Of a stretch of DNA of 64,000 bases, positions 7,584 through 16,083 are shown piece by piece. The stretch's first letter is position 1, and the number at the start of each line of letters is the position of its first letter. Position numbers and translations under genes: made by a program. Under the pieces are notes generated by a model. The model saw only the letters and a program-made list of their open reading frames with translations, was not told the DNA's origin and made no database searches. The stretch comes from JAVBLP01 sp052034625 (GTDB lineage Bacteria > Elusimicrobiota > Endomicrobiia > Endomicrobiales > Endomicrobiaceae). Location: contig JBPOII010000002.1 in NCBI GenBank assembly GCA_052034625.1, positions 1 to 64,000 on the forward strand. Reading direction: 5' to 3'.

Positions 7584-9035
7584 ATGATGATACGCAAAGC
7601 AATACCATTAATAGTTTGTACATCGCTGTTAATTACACAATCTGCCTACCCCGCCGGAAGAGCCAATATCCCAATGCTGCCCGAACAGACAAATAAAAGC
7701 GATATCACTGAAAAAGAGATAAATTATCCGATCGAAATGTCTTTACCGATAGTTTCGGAAGAAGAAAAAGATCCGGTAATTAATCTTGTAGCTAATGCTA
7801 TTTCCGGTGCACCTTCTCAAAATGAAACTATTGGCGGAGTTCTTGAAGCGGAAGCACTTTATAGAAGAGCTGTAGATGCTTTTAAAAACGGAAAATCTGA
7901 TGATGCAAAAAAATATTTCAACCTTTTTCTTCAAAAACTTGAAAAAGCGGATTTTGATCCGGGACTTTATTTTTTCCTATTTGACGACTTTGACAGCATA
8001 ATAACCAAACTTAAAAGGATTTATTCAATAGATATGCCGGCTCCGGTCCTTGAACCTGAAAAATGTTCAATACCTATGGAGTGCGAAGACAATTCATATA
8101 TTGAGAAATATATTGAGATATATTCTAATGGAAAACCCAAAGAAAGAGTTAAAGCCGCTCTTGAAAGAAGCGGTGCATATAGAGAGATAGTATTAAAAGC
8201 TCTTCAAGATTTTAATCTTCCCGAAGAACTGCAGTATCTCCCCATAGTAGAAAGTCTATATAATAATAAAACGGTATCAAGAGCAGGAGCTGTCGGAATA
8301 TGGCAGATAATGGCTCACAGAGGCAGAGCGCTGGGTCTTCAGATAAATTATTGGATAGATGAAAGAAGAGATCCTGAAAAAGCCACAAGAGCCGCATGTC
8401 TATATCTTAAAGAACTTTATGTTATGTTAAATGACTGGCATCTTGTTCTTGCTGCATACAATAGAGGCGAATATGGTCTTATACGCGATATGAAATTTTC
8501 AAATGCTTCGAATATAACAGAGATGACTGACAGAAACGCTATACCTAAAGAAACACAGAATTATGTTCCGCAGTTTATAGCGGCAGTAACTATAGCCAAC
8601 AATCTTGAACAGTACGGCTTTACTGATTTGCAAATGGAAGAGCCTCTTCAATATGACAAGATCAAAACCGATAAAGTTATAGATCTGAAAATTGCGGCAC
8701 AGTGTGCTGAAACGACAGTTGAAACTATCCGCCAGCTTAATCCAGCTTTGAATGCTTGGTGCACTCCGCAGGGATATCCGGGCTTTGAGTTAAAGATCCC
8801 TTATGGCACAAAAGTAAAATTCCTTGAAAACATATCTAAGATCAAAGATCTGAACCCTTCACCGGGATTCATTAAACATAAAGTGAAAAAAGGCGAGTAT
8901 ATAGAAAGAATAGCAGCTAAATATAAAACTACACCAAAAGCAATCTACAAAGACAATCCTAAACTTGCAAAACAGAAATATCTGCAAGTAGGGCAGATAA
9001 TAGTTATACGCCCAGGAAAAACTTACTACAAATAA
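7584..9035 (+). CDS. MltD-like membrane-bound lytic transglycosylase with LysM
   Basis: 483 codons. Signal peptide MMIRKAIPLIVCTSLLITQS, ending near AYPA. Residues 60-130 are a helical region. The SLT lysozyme-fold domain is at about 195-330: the catalytic Glu is in PIVESLYNN, followed by SRAGAVGIWQIM and AAYNRGEYGL. A C-terminal LysM (about 430-478, IKHKVKKGEYIERIAAKYKT) binds glycan. It cleaves peptidoglycan between MurNAc and GlcNAc, giving 1,6-anhydro products in the periplasm. There is no lipobox Cys, unlike E. coli MltD. The leaderless-type start leaves either of two adjacent ATGs possible. Confidence 0.92.
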   Translation: MMIRKAIPLIVCTSLLITQSAYPAGRANIPMLPEQTNKSDITEKEINYPIEMSLPIVSEEEKDPVINLVANAISGAPSQNETIGGVLEAEALYRRAVDAFKNGKSDDAKKYFNLFLQKLEKADFDPGLYFFLFDDFDSIITKLKRIYSIDMPAPVLEPEKCSIPMECEDNSYIEKYIEIYSNGKPKERVKAALERSGAYREIVLKALQDFNLPEELQYLPIVESLYNNKTVSRAGAVGIWQIMAHRGRALGLQINYWIDERRDPEKATRAACLYLKELYVMLNDWHLVLAAYNRGEYGLIRDMKFSNASNITEMTDRNAIPKETQNYVPQFIAAVTIANNLEQYGFTDLQMEEPLQYDKIKTDKVIDLKIAAQCAETTVETIRQLNPALNAWCTPQGYPGFELKIPYGTKVKFLENISKIKDLNPSPGFIKHKVKKGEYIERIAAKYKTTPKAIYKDNPKLAKQKYLQVGQIIVIRPGKTYYK

Positions 9036-9105
9036 ACCCGCACAAAACAACAATTACAAATTACTAATGAGAATCAAAGATAAAAAACAAAATCTTCTTT
9101 GTCGT

Positions 9106-9135
9106 GTCATTACCGAGTGCCTTAGTCGGGCATCC
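9106..9135. repeat. Half copy of the facing-hairpin element (left half)
   Basis: GTCATTACCGA-loop-TCGGGCATCC, with the conserved GTGCCTTAG-type loop and no right half. The gap 9036-9657 contains no gene; besides this it holds AATTACGAATT-type motifs and the composite palindrome repeat. Confidence 0.6.
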
Positions 9136-9301
9136 AAGGTAAACAAAAGGCAATTACAAATCAAAAATTATGAATTACGAAAAGGCAGTTAATAGTTTTT
9201 TAGTAGTTTAGTCTTTGTCGTTTATGCCGCCCTTTTTGCGAGTCTATGAGTGCAGAAAATATTTGTGTTTGCTTAGTTGTCTTTAATGCCGCCTTAGAAG
9301 T

Positions 9302-9645
9302 ACGGTCTATGAACGGAAAGATTTTCCAGACGGCTTAATTCCTGTATGTTTGAAGCCTTTGAAAAAGGTAAGTTTCAGGAATTGGCTGGAAAATCTTGTA
9401 GTGAATGTACTTCAGCGGCAGTGCTTTTGGTACTTTTATCACGTCTGATAAAAGTACAAAGGGTTTAAGGGACAAAGTCCCTTGCAGTTTGCCTTGCAAA
9501 CGAGGCGGCGATTTGCTCACTTTTTAAAAGTGAGGCAGATTGGCGCAGCCAAGACTAGTGTAAGGGTATGGTTACCCTTGAAAGGACCGCTCTTCAGCGG
9601 CAGAGTTTTTCACACTTTTAATCGTTTGCAAAAGTGTGAAAGAGG
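9302..9645. repeat. Composite stacked-palindrome repeat, copy A
   Basis: Between 9430 and 9638 lie seven consecutive perfect palindromes: GTACTTTTATCA/TGATAAAAGTAC (9430-9457), AAGGGAC/GTCCCTT (9467-9483), GTTTGC/GCAAAC (9487-9501), CTCACTTTT/AAAAGTGAG (9516-9534), AAGGGTA/TACCCTT (9562-9579), CCGCT/AGCGG (9587-9600), CACACTTTT/AAAAGTGTG (9611-9638). An upstream shared segment (9302-9425) includes CCTTTGAAAAAGG. Copy B, inverted, is at 19720-20160; degenerate copy C is at 25427-25663. The last hairpin lies just past the stop of the phosphoesterase gene ending at 9658. Confidence 0.85.
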
Positions 9646-9657
9646 GGTCCCTTTCTT

Positions 9658-10767
9658 TTATTTTTCAAGGATTAATACTGCTATTTCACTTGTATTGAAA
9701 AGCCTCATCGGAGGCCCCCACCAGCGAATACCTGATGTTACATACATCATACTATCTTCAATATAATAAAAACCATAATTATATTTCATCATCCACCTGA
9801 CAGTTTCCACAGGCGGTACCTGTCCGGCATGTGTATGTCCGGAAAGCTGTATTATTTTCTTCCCCTGTTTCGCGGCTATATCAAATGCTTCGGGCTGATG
9901 GCTCATAAACAAAATAGGATAATTGGGATCTGCATCTGCAAGCGCTTTTTCTATCTTTGCCGGATTGTTTAAGCCTGCATTATTTATACCCGCAACATTA
10001 ATGATCCCGTCAACTAAAATGCTTTCATTTTGCAATACTTTTATGTCAAGTTTATGAAACATCTCCAAAAATGAACTTATGCCTGAATAATACTCATGAT
10101 TACCGGTAACAGCATAAACTCCATGCGGTGCTTTCAGTTTTATAAAACCGTATTTCAGAAAAGCATCATTTTTATTTAAGTCCGTATCAACAATATCACC
10201 GACTATAAGTATCATATCGGCTTTAATATCTTCAACTTTTGAAAAAAGTTTATTGATAGTTTCAACAGATGAAAAAGAGTTTATATGCAAGTCGCTTATT
10301 ACCGCCACCTTAAAAGAATCTACAGGAAGTTCCGGAGTTTTTATTTTTATCTCTTTAATATTTAAAATAAATGCCACATTTATCATAGCCCATAAACAAG
10401 CAATAATACTCAACACTAAAGTTATAAGCGTTGAATAGCAGCGGAAATTTTCTATTTTAAATATTATATTTGAAAGATTCAAAATATCGTTTACGATAAA
10501 GAACACTAATGTTATACCCCAAAAGCCCATAGCAATATATCCTAATGGACCTAAAACGGAAATTAAAGGCATACCGCCGCGGTTGGCGCCAATAAAAGCA
10601 AGTATGCTTAATAGACCTAAAAGAAAAAAAGCACCAAATATATAATAGTTGTGCGGCGGACGTAATTCAAAGCCGGCATTTATGCGCCAGGCAATATAAG
10701 CATATCCTCCGAAATAGACAGCTAAAGCAGAAAAGAAAAACATCATCATCCCCCAATTAAATTTCAT
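9658..10767 (-). CDS. Membrane-anchored calcineurin-like metallophosphoesterase (paralog 1)
   Basis: 369 codons. The N-terminal 140 residues hold about four membrane helices. The phosphoesterase domain then shows the full metal-binding set: D159-x-H161 (VISDLHI), GD at 190-191 (LIVGDIVD), GNHE at 222-225 (VTGNHEYYS), SHQPE and SGHTHAGQ near the C-terminus. The family (YkuE/YaeI-like) includes lipid and nucleotide phosphoesterases, among them UDP-diacylglucosamine hydrolases, but the substrate here cannot be told from sequence. It is the last of three tandem paralogs, 24 nt after the second, and ends next to the composite palindrome repeat. Confidence 0.9.
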   Translation of the reverse strand: MKFNWGMMMFFFSALAVYFGGYAYIAWRINAGFELRPPHNYYIFGAFFLLGLLSILAFIGANRGGMPLISVLGPLGYIAMGFWGITLVFFIVNDILNLSNIIFKIENFRCYSTLITLVLSIIACLWAMINVAFILNIKEIKIKTPELPVDSFKVAVISDLHINSFSSVETINKLFSKVEDIKADMILIVGDIVDTDLNKNDAFLKYGFIKLKAPHGVYAVTGNHEYYSGISSFLEMFHKLDIKVLQNESILVDGIINVAGINNAGLNNPAKIEKALADADPNYPILFMSHQPEAFDIAAKQGKKIIQLSGHTHAGQVPPVETVRWMMKYNYGFYYIEDSMMYVTSGIRWWGPPMRLFNTSEIAVLILEK

Positions 10768-10791
10768 TTATCCCCTTTTAAAAAGAAAAGT

Positions 10792-11910
10792 TTAATATTG
10801 TTTTTCCAAAGTGAACTTTACAAGTTCGCTTTTTGTAAAAGTTCTCATAGGAGGTCCCCACCAACGGACTCCCGAAGTAATATACATATAAGAACCGTCT
10901 TTTTCATATAAGCCGTAATTATATTTAAAAAAACGCCGCACAAGATCTAACGGCAGCATTTGTCCGGCATGCGTATGTCCGGAAAATTGCACTATATTAA
11001 AACCCTGCTGCAAAGCTTTATCAAAAGGTTCCGGTCTATGGCTGATAAAAAGTACAGGTAAATTTTCGTCCAACCCCTTAAAAGCCGCAGGTATGTCAAC
11101 TGTATCTATAGCTCGCTTCTGTCCCATTTTATCATTTATACCTGCAATCGCTATAATGTCTTCTATAATGAAATTCTCATTTCTTAAAAGTTTTATATCC
11201 ATATTTTCACATAATTTTTCAAAGTATTTGATACCTGTATAATATTCATGATTTCCGGTAACTGCAAAAATACCATAAGTCGCTTTCAATTTATCCAAAC
11301 CGTACAAAGTATAAGTGTCAGAAATATCTATATCTATAAGATCACCCGCTATAAAAATGATGTCCGGGTTTAATTCATTTGTTTTTTCTACTAAGTTTTG
11401 TATCGTTGAGTATTTTGTAAGAGGTGTTATATGAATATCGGCCCAAAGTACTGCAGTCAACTTTTCAGGCTGAAGACCTTTAACTTTTAAATTTATATCT
11501 TTCCTTTTGAGTATAAAAGCCGGATTCGCAAGCGAATAAATTATAAAAAACAATATGGTAAACAGAGAAATGATAGTGGAATAATATCTGAAATTCTTTA
11601 TCTTAAAAGCATGGTTCGTAAAATTTATCAGATCATTTAAAAACAGAACCGTAAAACTTATGCCTACAACTCCTTGCCATATCGCACCTGCAGGAGATAT
11701 AAAAGAAATAAAAAAGCCGGTATTAAAAGTACTGAAAATATAGCCGATAGTTGAAAGTGCCGCCATTATCGTAAAAGATATATAAAGACAGTTTCTGTAG
11801 GGTAAGCTGATTTTCAAGCCGGAATTAATACGCCATGCTGCATAAAGACCGCCGATGCAATAAAAAATAAAAAATGTCAGAAAAAATATAAAAAAACCGT
11901 AATCCCTCAT
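10792..11910 (-). CDS. Membrane-anchored calcineurin-like metallophosphoesterase (paralog 2)
   Basis: 372 codons with the same architecture as its neighbours: N-terminal membrane helices to about residue 140, then LWADIHITP, FIAGDLIDIDI, VTGNHEYYTG, ISHRPEPFD, QFSGHTHAGQML and the shared ending ITSGVRWWGPPMRTFTKSEL. The ADIH replaces the usual SDLH but keeps the Asp and His metal ligands. Its start overlaps the stop of paralog 3 by 4 nt (ATGA-type coupling), so the three are one operon. Divergence across the membrane part suggests old duplication with possible substrate specialisation. Confidence 0.9.
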   Translation of the reverse strand: MRDYGFFIFFLTFFIFYCIGGLYAAWRINSGLKISLPYRNCLYISFTIMAALSTIGYIFSTFNTGFFISFISPAGAIWQGVVGISFTVLFLNDLINFTNHAFKIKNFRYYSTIISLFTILFFIIYSLANPAFILKRKDINLKVKGLQPEKLTAVLWADIHITPLTKYSTIQNLVEKTNELNPDIIFIAGDLIDIDISDTYTLYGLDKLKATYGIFAVTGNHEYYTGIKYFEKLCENMDIKLLRNENFIIEDIIAIAGINDKMGQKRAIDTVDIPAAFKGLDENLPVLFISHRPEPFDKALQQGFNIVQFSGHTHAGQMLPLDLVRRFFKYNYGLYEKDGSYMYITSGVRWWGPPMRTFTKSELVKFTLEKQY

Positions 11911-13028
11911 TTCTTTTCTTTCCTGAACAAAACAATTTCGGCTATCTCCGAAATATTAAAAAGTCTCATTGGAGGTCCCCACCAGCCGGCGCCGGAAGTT
12001 ATATAAAGTACGGCGTTTTCTTTTTCCGCTTTACCATAATAATATTTGAAAAATATCGAGCCTATTATGCCCATAGGCGGTATTTGTCCGCCATGTGTAT
12101 GTCCTGAAAGCTGTATAAGCTTAGGGCTTTTATTTTCTTTCACAGCCTTAGGAAAAACATCAGGTTTATGACTTAAAAAGATAGTCGGAAGAGAAGCATC
12201 AACTTTTTCAAAAGCTTTTTTTATATCAGCTTCATCTATACCGATCTTTTCGCCAAAATCATCATTAATTCCGGCAATATTGAGCATGCCATTGATCGCA
12301 ACACTTTCATTTCGAAGGACTTTTACACCAAGTATAGTGCAAAACTCAAGGAATTTTTCAATACCAAGATGATATTCGTGATTGCCGGTTACGGCAAACA
12401 TTCCGTATTTTGCATCAAGTTTCTCAAGTCCGTATAGATGATAATTTTTAGTGGTATCATTGTCTATAATATCGCCGCCAAATAAAATAATATCCGGTTT
12501 TATGGAATTGATCCTGTCTACAATTTTATTAACTTTCCTGAAAGATGTGTATTTATCAATATGCATATCGGCTATAAAAGCTATTTTTAGTTTTTCTGCT
12601 TTAAAATCTTCTATTCCTACATGCAAAGTTTTTACTCTTAAGAAAAATCCGACATTCAAACCGGACCACACACATAAGACTATATCTACGCCGACAGTTA
12701 CAAGAGTGGAATAATATCTAAAATTTTCGGCTTTATAAAACAGGTTTATAATATCATTAACAATAAAACATACGACAGTTATTGCAAAAATCCCCATCCA
12801 TGAATTACCTGCCCTGTGCGGTCTTGTTAAAAAAGGGGTTTCAAATTTAATAGCTATTAAGGTCATGATACTGATTATGCCTAAAAGTAAAATGACTCCC
12901 GCAATTATATGATTGTACGGAAAAGGTATTCTAAGCCCATAATTTAAATGCCAAATTATGTAAAAATGGGCAATGAAATAAAGGCAAATTATAAAAAGAT
13001 TTAATATATCGTTTTTGTTAAGTTTCAT
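11907..13028 (-). CDS. Membrane-anchored calcineurin-like metallophosphoesterase (paralog 3)
   Basis: 373 codons, first gene of the three-paralog operon. About four or five membrane helices (residues 8-135) precede the domain with FIADMHIDKYTS, LFGGDIIDND, VTGNHEYHLG, LSHKPDVF and QLSGHTHGGQIPP. The C-terminal ITSGAGWWGPPMRLFNISEI motif is shared by all three. All metal ligands are present, so it should be active. Substrate is not identifiable. Confidence 0.9.
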   Translation of the reverse strand: MKLNKNDILNLFIICLYFIAHFYIIWHLNYGLRIPFPYNHIIAGVILLLGIISIMTLIAIKFETPFLTRPHRAGNSWMGIFAITVVCFIVNDIINLFYKAENFRYYSTLVTVGVDIVLCVWSGLNVGFFLRVKTLHVGIEDFKAEKLKIAFIADMHIDKYTSFRKVNKIVDRINSIKPDIILFGGDIIDNDTTKNYHLYGLEKLDAKYGMFAVTGNHEYHLGIEKFLEFCTILGVKVLRNESVAINGMLNIAGINDDFGEKIGIDEADIKKAFEKVDASLPTIFLSHKPDVFPKAVKENKSPKLIQLSGHTHGGQIPPMGIIGSIFFKYYYGKAEKENAVLYITSGAGWWGPPMRLFNISEIAEIVLFRKEKK

Positions 13029-13078
13029 TTTAATATCTTAGCCTCTCATCTAAAATACCGCTAATCTCATAATTTCGT

Positions 13079-13102
13079 AAAAAGCCGCGGCATAGCCGCA
13101 GC
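13079..13102 (-). terminator. Terminator after the DUF4416 gene
   Basis: On the minus strand GCTGCGGC-TAT-GCCGCGGC, an 8-bp GC-rich stem with one wobble pair, directly followed by TTTTT. It separates the DUF4416 gene from the phosphoesterase operon. Confidence 0.75.
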
Positions 13103-13153
13103 CTGATATTTGCCAAATGTAATGGATAAAAAAACACAGAATTTGCCAATCGT

Positions 13154-13687
13154 TTATTTTTTCTTTCTCTTAAGCTGTTCCATAAGTTCTGTTCGTGCTT
13201 TTAAAAGAAATTCTTTAGCCGCAGGAGATGTATAGTCCGGATACGACCATGGCAGCTTCATAAAATCTTCTTTTTTATATATAAGCGTAACTTCGCCGTA
13301 TATGCCGCCGGAAAGATATATCCTGTGGCTGAAATCTTTTGTCGAAGCAAGAATGACATTTGCCGGATTAAGGTATCCCGGATCTATATTTATGCGCCTT
13401 TTACCTTCCGCGGAAAAAAGTTCTTCAATATCATTTGTAAATATTTTTATCGCAGAAAGTTCATCAGCAAAGATAAGTTTTTCAAAAGATATCCAGCACC
13501 TTTTAAGATATTCTCCCATTTCCGGATTATAATAATTCGTAAAAGTGAAATCTACGGTATCACTTTCAATATCTATAGCACCGAACTTTTCAGCAAGCTT
13601 TTCAAAAGCCTGATTTTTTATATCTTCATCGGCATATATAATGCCGCAGAAAAGTTTGACAGTATTAGCCTTTCCTATCTGTCCCAT
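13154..13687 (-). CDS. DUF4416 family protein
   Basis: 177 codons. A cytoplasmic protein recognised as DUF4416 from GIIYADEDIKNQAFEKL, the FTNYYNPEMG segment, and the C-terminal IDPGYLNPANVILASTKDFS and RIYLSGGIYGEVTLIYKK motifs. The function of the family is unknown. The start has a GAGAGGA ribosome site. Ends with a basic tail (QLKRKKK). A GC-rich terminator follows. Confidence 0.85.
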   Translation of the reverse strand: MGQIGKANTVKLFCGIIYADEDIKNQAFEKLAEKFGAIDIESDTVDFTFTNYYNPEMGEYLKRCWISFEKLIFADELSAIKIFTNDIEELFSAEGKRRINIDPGYLNPANVILASTKDFSHRIYLSGGIYGEVTLIYKKEDFMKLPWSYPDYTSPAAKEFLLKARTELMEQLKRKKK

Positions 13688-13766
13688 ATAATATTAATCC
13701 TCTCTTATAGAATTTAATATAACAAATAAAGCACTGTTTTTACAATAACTCTTCGGGGTACCTTGT

Positions 13767-13795
13767 TTGCCAAAAAAAACCAAGATTTGTAAAAT
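13767..13795 (+). promoter_or_regulatory. Promoter of the DUF1232 gene, predicted leaderless
   Basis: TTGCCA (13767-13772), 17-base spacer, TAAAAT (13790-13795), then 7 nt to the ATG at 13803. No ribosome site. The sequence around the start (TAAAATATACTCTATGAAAT) closely matches that of the DUF116 gene at 50889. Confidence 0.65.
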
Positions 13796-13802
13796 ATACT
13801 CT

Positions 13803-14183
13803 ATGAAATTCATAAAAAACTTATTTTTCAGTATCAGGAACGGAATTTTAGTATTGTTGTTTGCTTTTAATGATAGAAGGACGCCGCTTTTTGCAAAAAT
13901 TGTTGTTCTTGCAGCATTAATTTATCTGCTTTTGCCTATTGATATACTGCCGGACTTTATATTTCCGGCAGGACTGATAGATGATACTGTCATCGTTCCG
14001 GCTTTGATGTATTTTGCATATAGATATATTCCGCAAGAAGTTGCAGAAGACGCTAAAATCGATTCTGAAAAATTAAATAAGACAATAGACCAATTAAAAA
14101 TCTTTTTAATTATTGCTACAATATCGGCAGTACTGTTTTTTGCAGGAATTATTTATATTGTATTCAGTCTTATAATCGTTTAG
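13803..14183 (+). CDS. DUF1232 (YkvA-like) small membrane protein
   Basis: 126 codons from the ATG at 13803; a start 12 codons earlier would lie inside the promoter. The DUF1232 signature is clear: LLPIDILPDFIFPAGLIDDT, a membrane-associated helical hairpin. A second hydrophobic segment closes the protein (residues about 98-124). Function of the family is unknown. It probably forms an operon with the secreted protein gene that begins 9 nt downstream. Confidence 0.85.
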   Translation: MKFIKNLFFSIRNGILVLLFAFNDRRTPLFAKIVVLAALIYLLLPIDILPDFIFPAGLIDDTVIVPALMYFAYRYIPQEVAEDAKIDSEKLNKTIDQLKIFLIIATISAVLFFAGIIYIVFSLIIV

Positions 14184-14191
14184 GAGATATT

Positions 14192-14782
14192 ATGAAAAAA
14201 ACTTTATTTGCATTTTTACTTACTGCATATTTAGCTTCAGCAGTTTTCGGTGCAAGAACATTTATTGAAGGAACGGATTATTTTGTGGATTTTAAACAAA
14301 ATGACGATACCATGCTTGCCGTTTTACATATAAACTTTATTGAAGCACAGCCTGCCCCGGAAGAAGCAGAACCGCTGCTTATGAGCCAGATAAAAAACCA
14401 CTCTAAAATAATTGAAGAATATAGAGCGGAAATAAATAAAGCCGCAAAAAAGAAAGCTAAAGAAAAACCTAAAACAAAAGCTGCCGCTGCAGCAAAAGAT
14501 GCTCTTTCAAAAGAAGAAGACGAAAAAGTATACAAGAACCTTATCGGTTCCGTATGGTATCCCGAAAACGGCGATCCCGAGCAAATGGTAAAAGTAAAAT
14601 TTAAAGAAGATGTCAGTGCTTATGTATGGCTTGAAAAAACTAAGAGAATAGTATCTTTTCCAAACTATATAGCTTTCCTGAAAAAAGAAAGGGACGATAA
14701 AAAAGAAAAAGAGAAAGCCGAAGCCCTTGCGGCAAAACGCGAGGCATTGCAGCCGGAAACGCCAACAGAAAACCAACAATAA
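14192..14782 (+). CDS. Exported Lys/Ala-rich hypothetical protein
   Basis: 196 codons with signal peptide (residues 1-20, ending SAVFGA). The central part (about 80-110) is Lys/Ala-rich and likely coiled or disordered; a short folded segment includes LIGSVWYPENGDPEQMVKV and SAYVWLEKTKRIVSFPNYI; the tail is again charged (KKERDDKKEKEKAEAL). I recognise no family. Good AGGAGA ribosome site, 9 nt after the DUF1232 gene. Confidence 0.7.
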   Translation: MKKTLFAFLLTAYLASAVFGARTFIEGTDYFVDFKQNDDTMLAVLHINFIEAQPAPEEAEPLLMSQIKNHSKIIEEYRAEINKAAKKKAKEKPKTKAAAAAKDALSKEEDEKVYKNLIGSVWYPENGDPEQMVKVKFKEDVSAYVWLEKTKRIVSFPNYIAFLKKERDDKKEKEKAEALAAKREALQPETPTENQQ

Positions 14783-14846
14783 AGACAATTACGAATGACG
14801 GCAACGACAACAACAAAAATAAAAGGCAAAGACATTCTTTTTTGTT

Positions 14847-15003
14847 GTCATGTCGAGCGGAATGCTGAGAGCACGAAGCCGAGACATCTGCCTTTAGACT
14901 TTACGGCAGACCCTTCGGCAAAGCTTCGCTTTTCTCAGGATGACATCAGACAACAAAGACGAAAATAGAAATTGGATCCCCGATTACAAATCTCGGGGAT
15001 GAC
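14847..15003. repeat. Cluster of dispersed repeats
   Basis: Three elements in the 244-bp gap: GTCATGTCGAGCGGA...ACATCTGCC (14847-14891), CAGACCCTTCGGC...TCAGGATGACA (14905-14944), and a right-half facing-hairpin copy, GGATCCCCGA-loop-TCGGGGATGAC (14974-15003). No gene is visible. Confidence 0.65.
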
Positions 15004-15026
15004 AGAAACAAATAGTGTTTATGTTT

Positions 15027-16067
15027 TCAGAAAAGTTTTTCCAAAACGATTTTCTTTACTGTCTCGTCAACTTGTCTTTTCGGCATAGCGAAAGCCGTTT
15101 TGATGATAAAGTCCGGTGTGAGATCTTTAATTTTACATATCTTAGTATATTTGTTAGCATTCGAAGTTTTTATTGATGAAATATCGGTACTGTCGGTAAA
15201 AACTATAAAATTCTGTATGAAAGGTCTGTAAACTTCATCGCTCTTAGCATATTTTGCATCTTTTAAGATTTTTTCCATTCTTTTACTGACCTGTTTAAAC
15301 TGATTTTCAGACTGTTCAAAAAGGTTTCTTCTTTTTGTCGAAACTTTTTCCACACCGTTTACCAAAATGCGCATAGGTTCATTCACACTGCCGTAAACTT
15401 TTGCATTGGGAAAATATTTTGTTTCAAAAACCATTATAGCAAACGGGAGGGGTGCCGCCGTAAATGCTATAGAGTCTACCTCTTGCCCATTGACCACTAT
15501 ATTTGCTTTGGGTCCATAAGGTTCTTGCATAAAAACCTTTGTCATTGCCTGAAGCTTTGCATGGACTTCATCTTCAAAAAGGCTGCCTGCACCTTTATCA
15601 TCTTCGGATGAAAGCATTTCTGAAAGCAAAGTATTCTCTTTATGAAGCTGTTCAAGTTTTTTTGTTTTATCATCTCTTGATTTAAGAGCTTTGGTAATTT
15701 TAATTACGAGTTCTGTTTCAGTTACAGGTTTTGACATAAAATCTATTATATAGTCGCCAGCCTTTTCCGTTACAGCCTGTCCATATGTTTTTTCCATAGC
15801 GCTTAAAAGTATCACGGGAAGAGTTGGAGAGAATTTCTTGATATCAGGCAGAATATCGAGGCCTGTTTCTCCCATACCGAAATGTATATCAAGTATAAGC
15901 AAATCTATTTTCCCGGGATTATTAAGCAGAAACTTTTTAATTTCTATTGTATTTGAAAATTGTATAGTGTCTACATTTTCGAAATGTTTTTTTATAGTTC
16001 TCTCAAGAGATGAACGGATACTAGCATCATCATCGGTAAGAGCTATAACTTTTCTCTGTTCAGACAT
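15027..16067 (-). CDS. Response regulator with C-terminal NERD-like (PD-(D/E)xK) nuclease domain
   Basis: 346 codons. Residues 5-125 are a receiver domain: acidic pocket D12-D14, phosphoacceptor D60 (LLILDIHFG), S89 and K113 (MSKPVTE). A short coiled coil (130-152) links to a C-terminal domain (about 160-330) that resembles the nuclease-related domain NERD: E-rich helix SLFEDEVHAKL, then D198 (EVDSIAF) and E215-x-K217 (VFETKYFPNAKVYG), as in the PD-(D/E)xK fold, and a later strand IQNFIVFTDS. No DNA-binding output domain is seen. It follows the histidine kinase gene by 16 nt. The output is inferred to be nucleic-acid cleavage or binding. I know of no standard REC-NERD architecture. Confidence 0.8.
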   Translation of the reverse strand: MSEQRKVIALTDDDASIRSSLERTIKKHFENVDTIQFSNTIEIKKFLLNNPGKIDLLILDIHFGMGETGLDILPDIKKFSPTLPVILLSAMEKTYGQAVTEKAGDYIIDFMSKPVTETELVIKITKALKSRDDKTKKLEQLHKENTLLSEMLSSEDDKGAGSLFEDEVHAKLQAMTKVFMQEPYGPKANIVVNGQEVDSIAFTAAPLPFAIMVFETKYFPNAKVYGSVNEPMRILVNGVEKVSTKRRNLFEQSENQFKQVSKRMEKILKDAKYAKSDEVYRPFIQNFIVFTDSTDISSIKTSNANKYTKICKIKDLTPDFIIKTAFAMPKRQVDETVKKIVLEKLF

Positions 16068-16083
16068 AGTACTCTCCTGATAT

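Noticed and set aside
9335..9520. Open frame MSKSPPRLQGKLQGTLSLKP, repeated at 19819-20136 and partly at 25341-25571, looking like a conserved hypothetical protein.
   Set aside because: All copies lie exactly in the composite palindrome repeat; similarity is due to the DNA repeat, and the copies break at different places.
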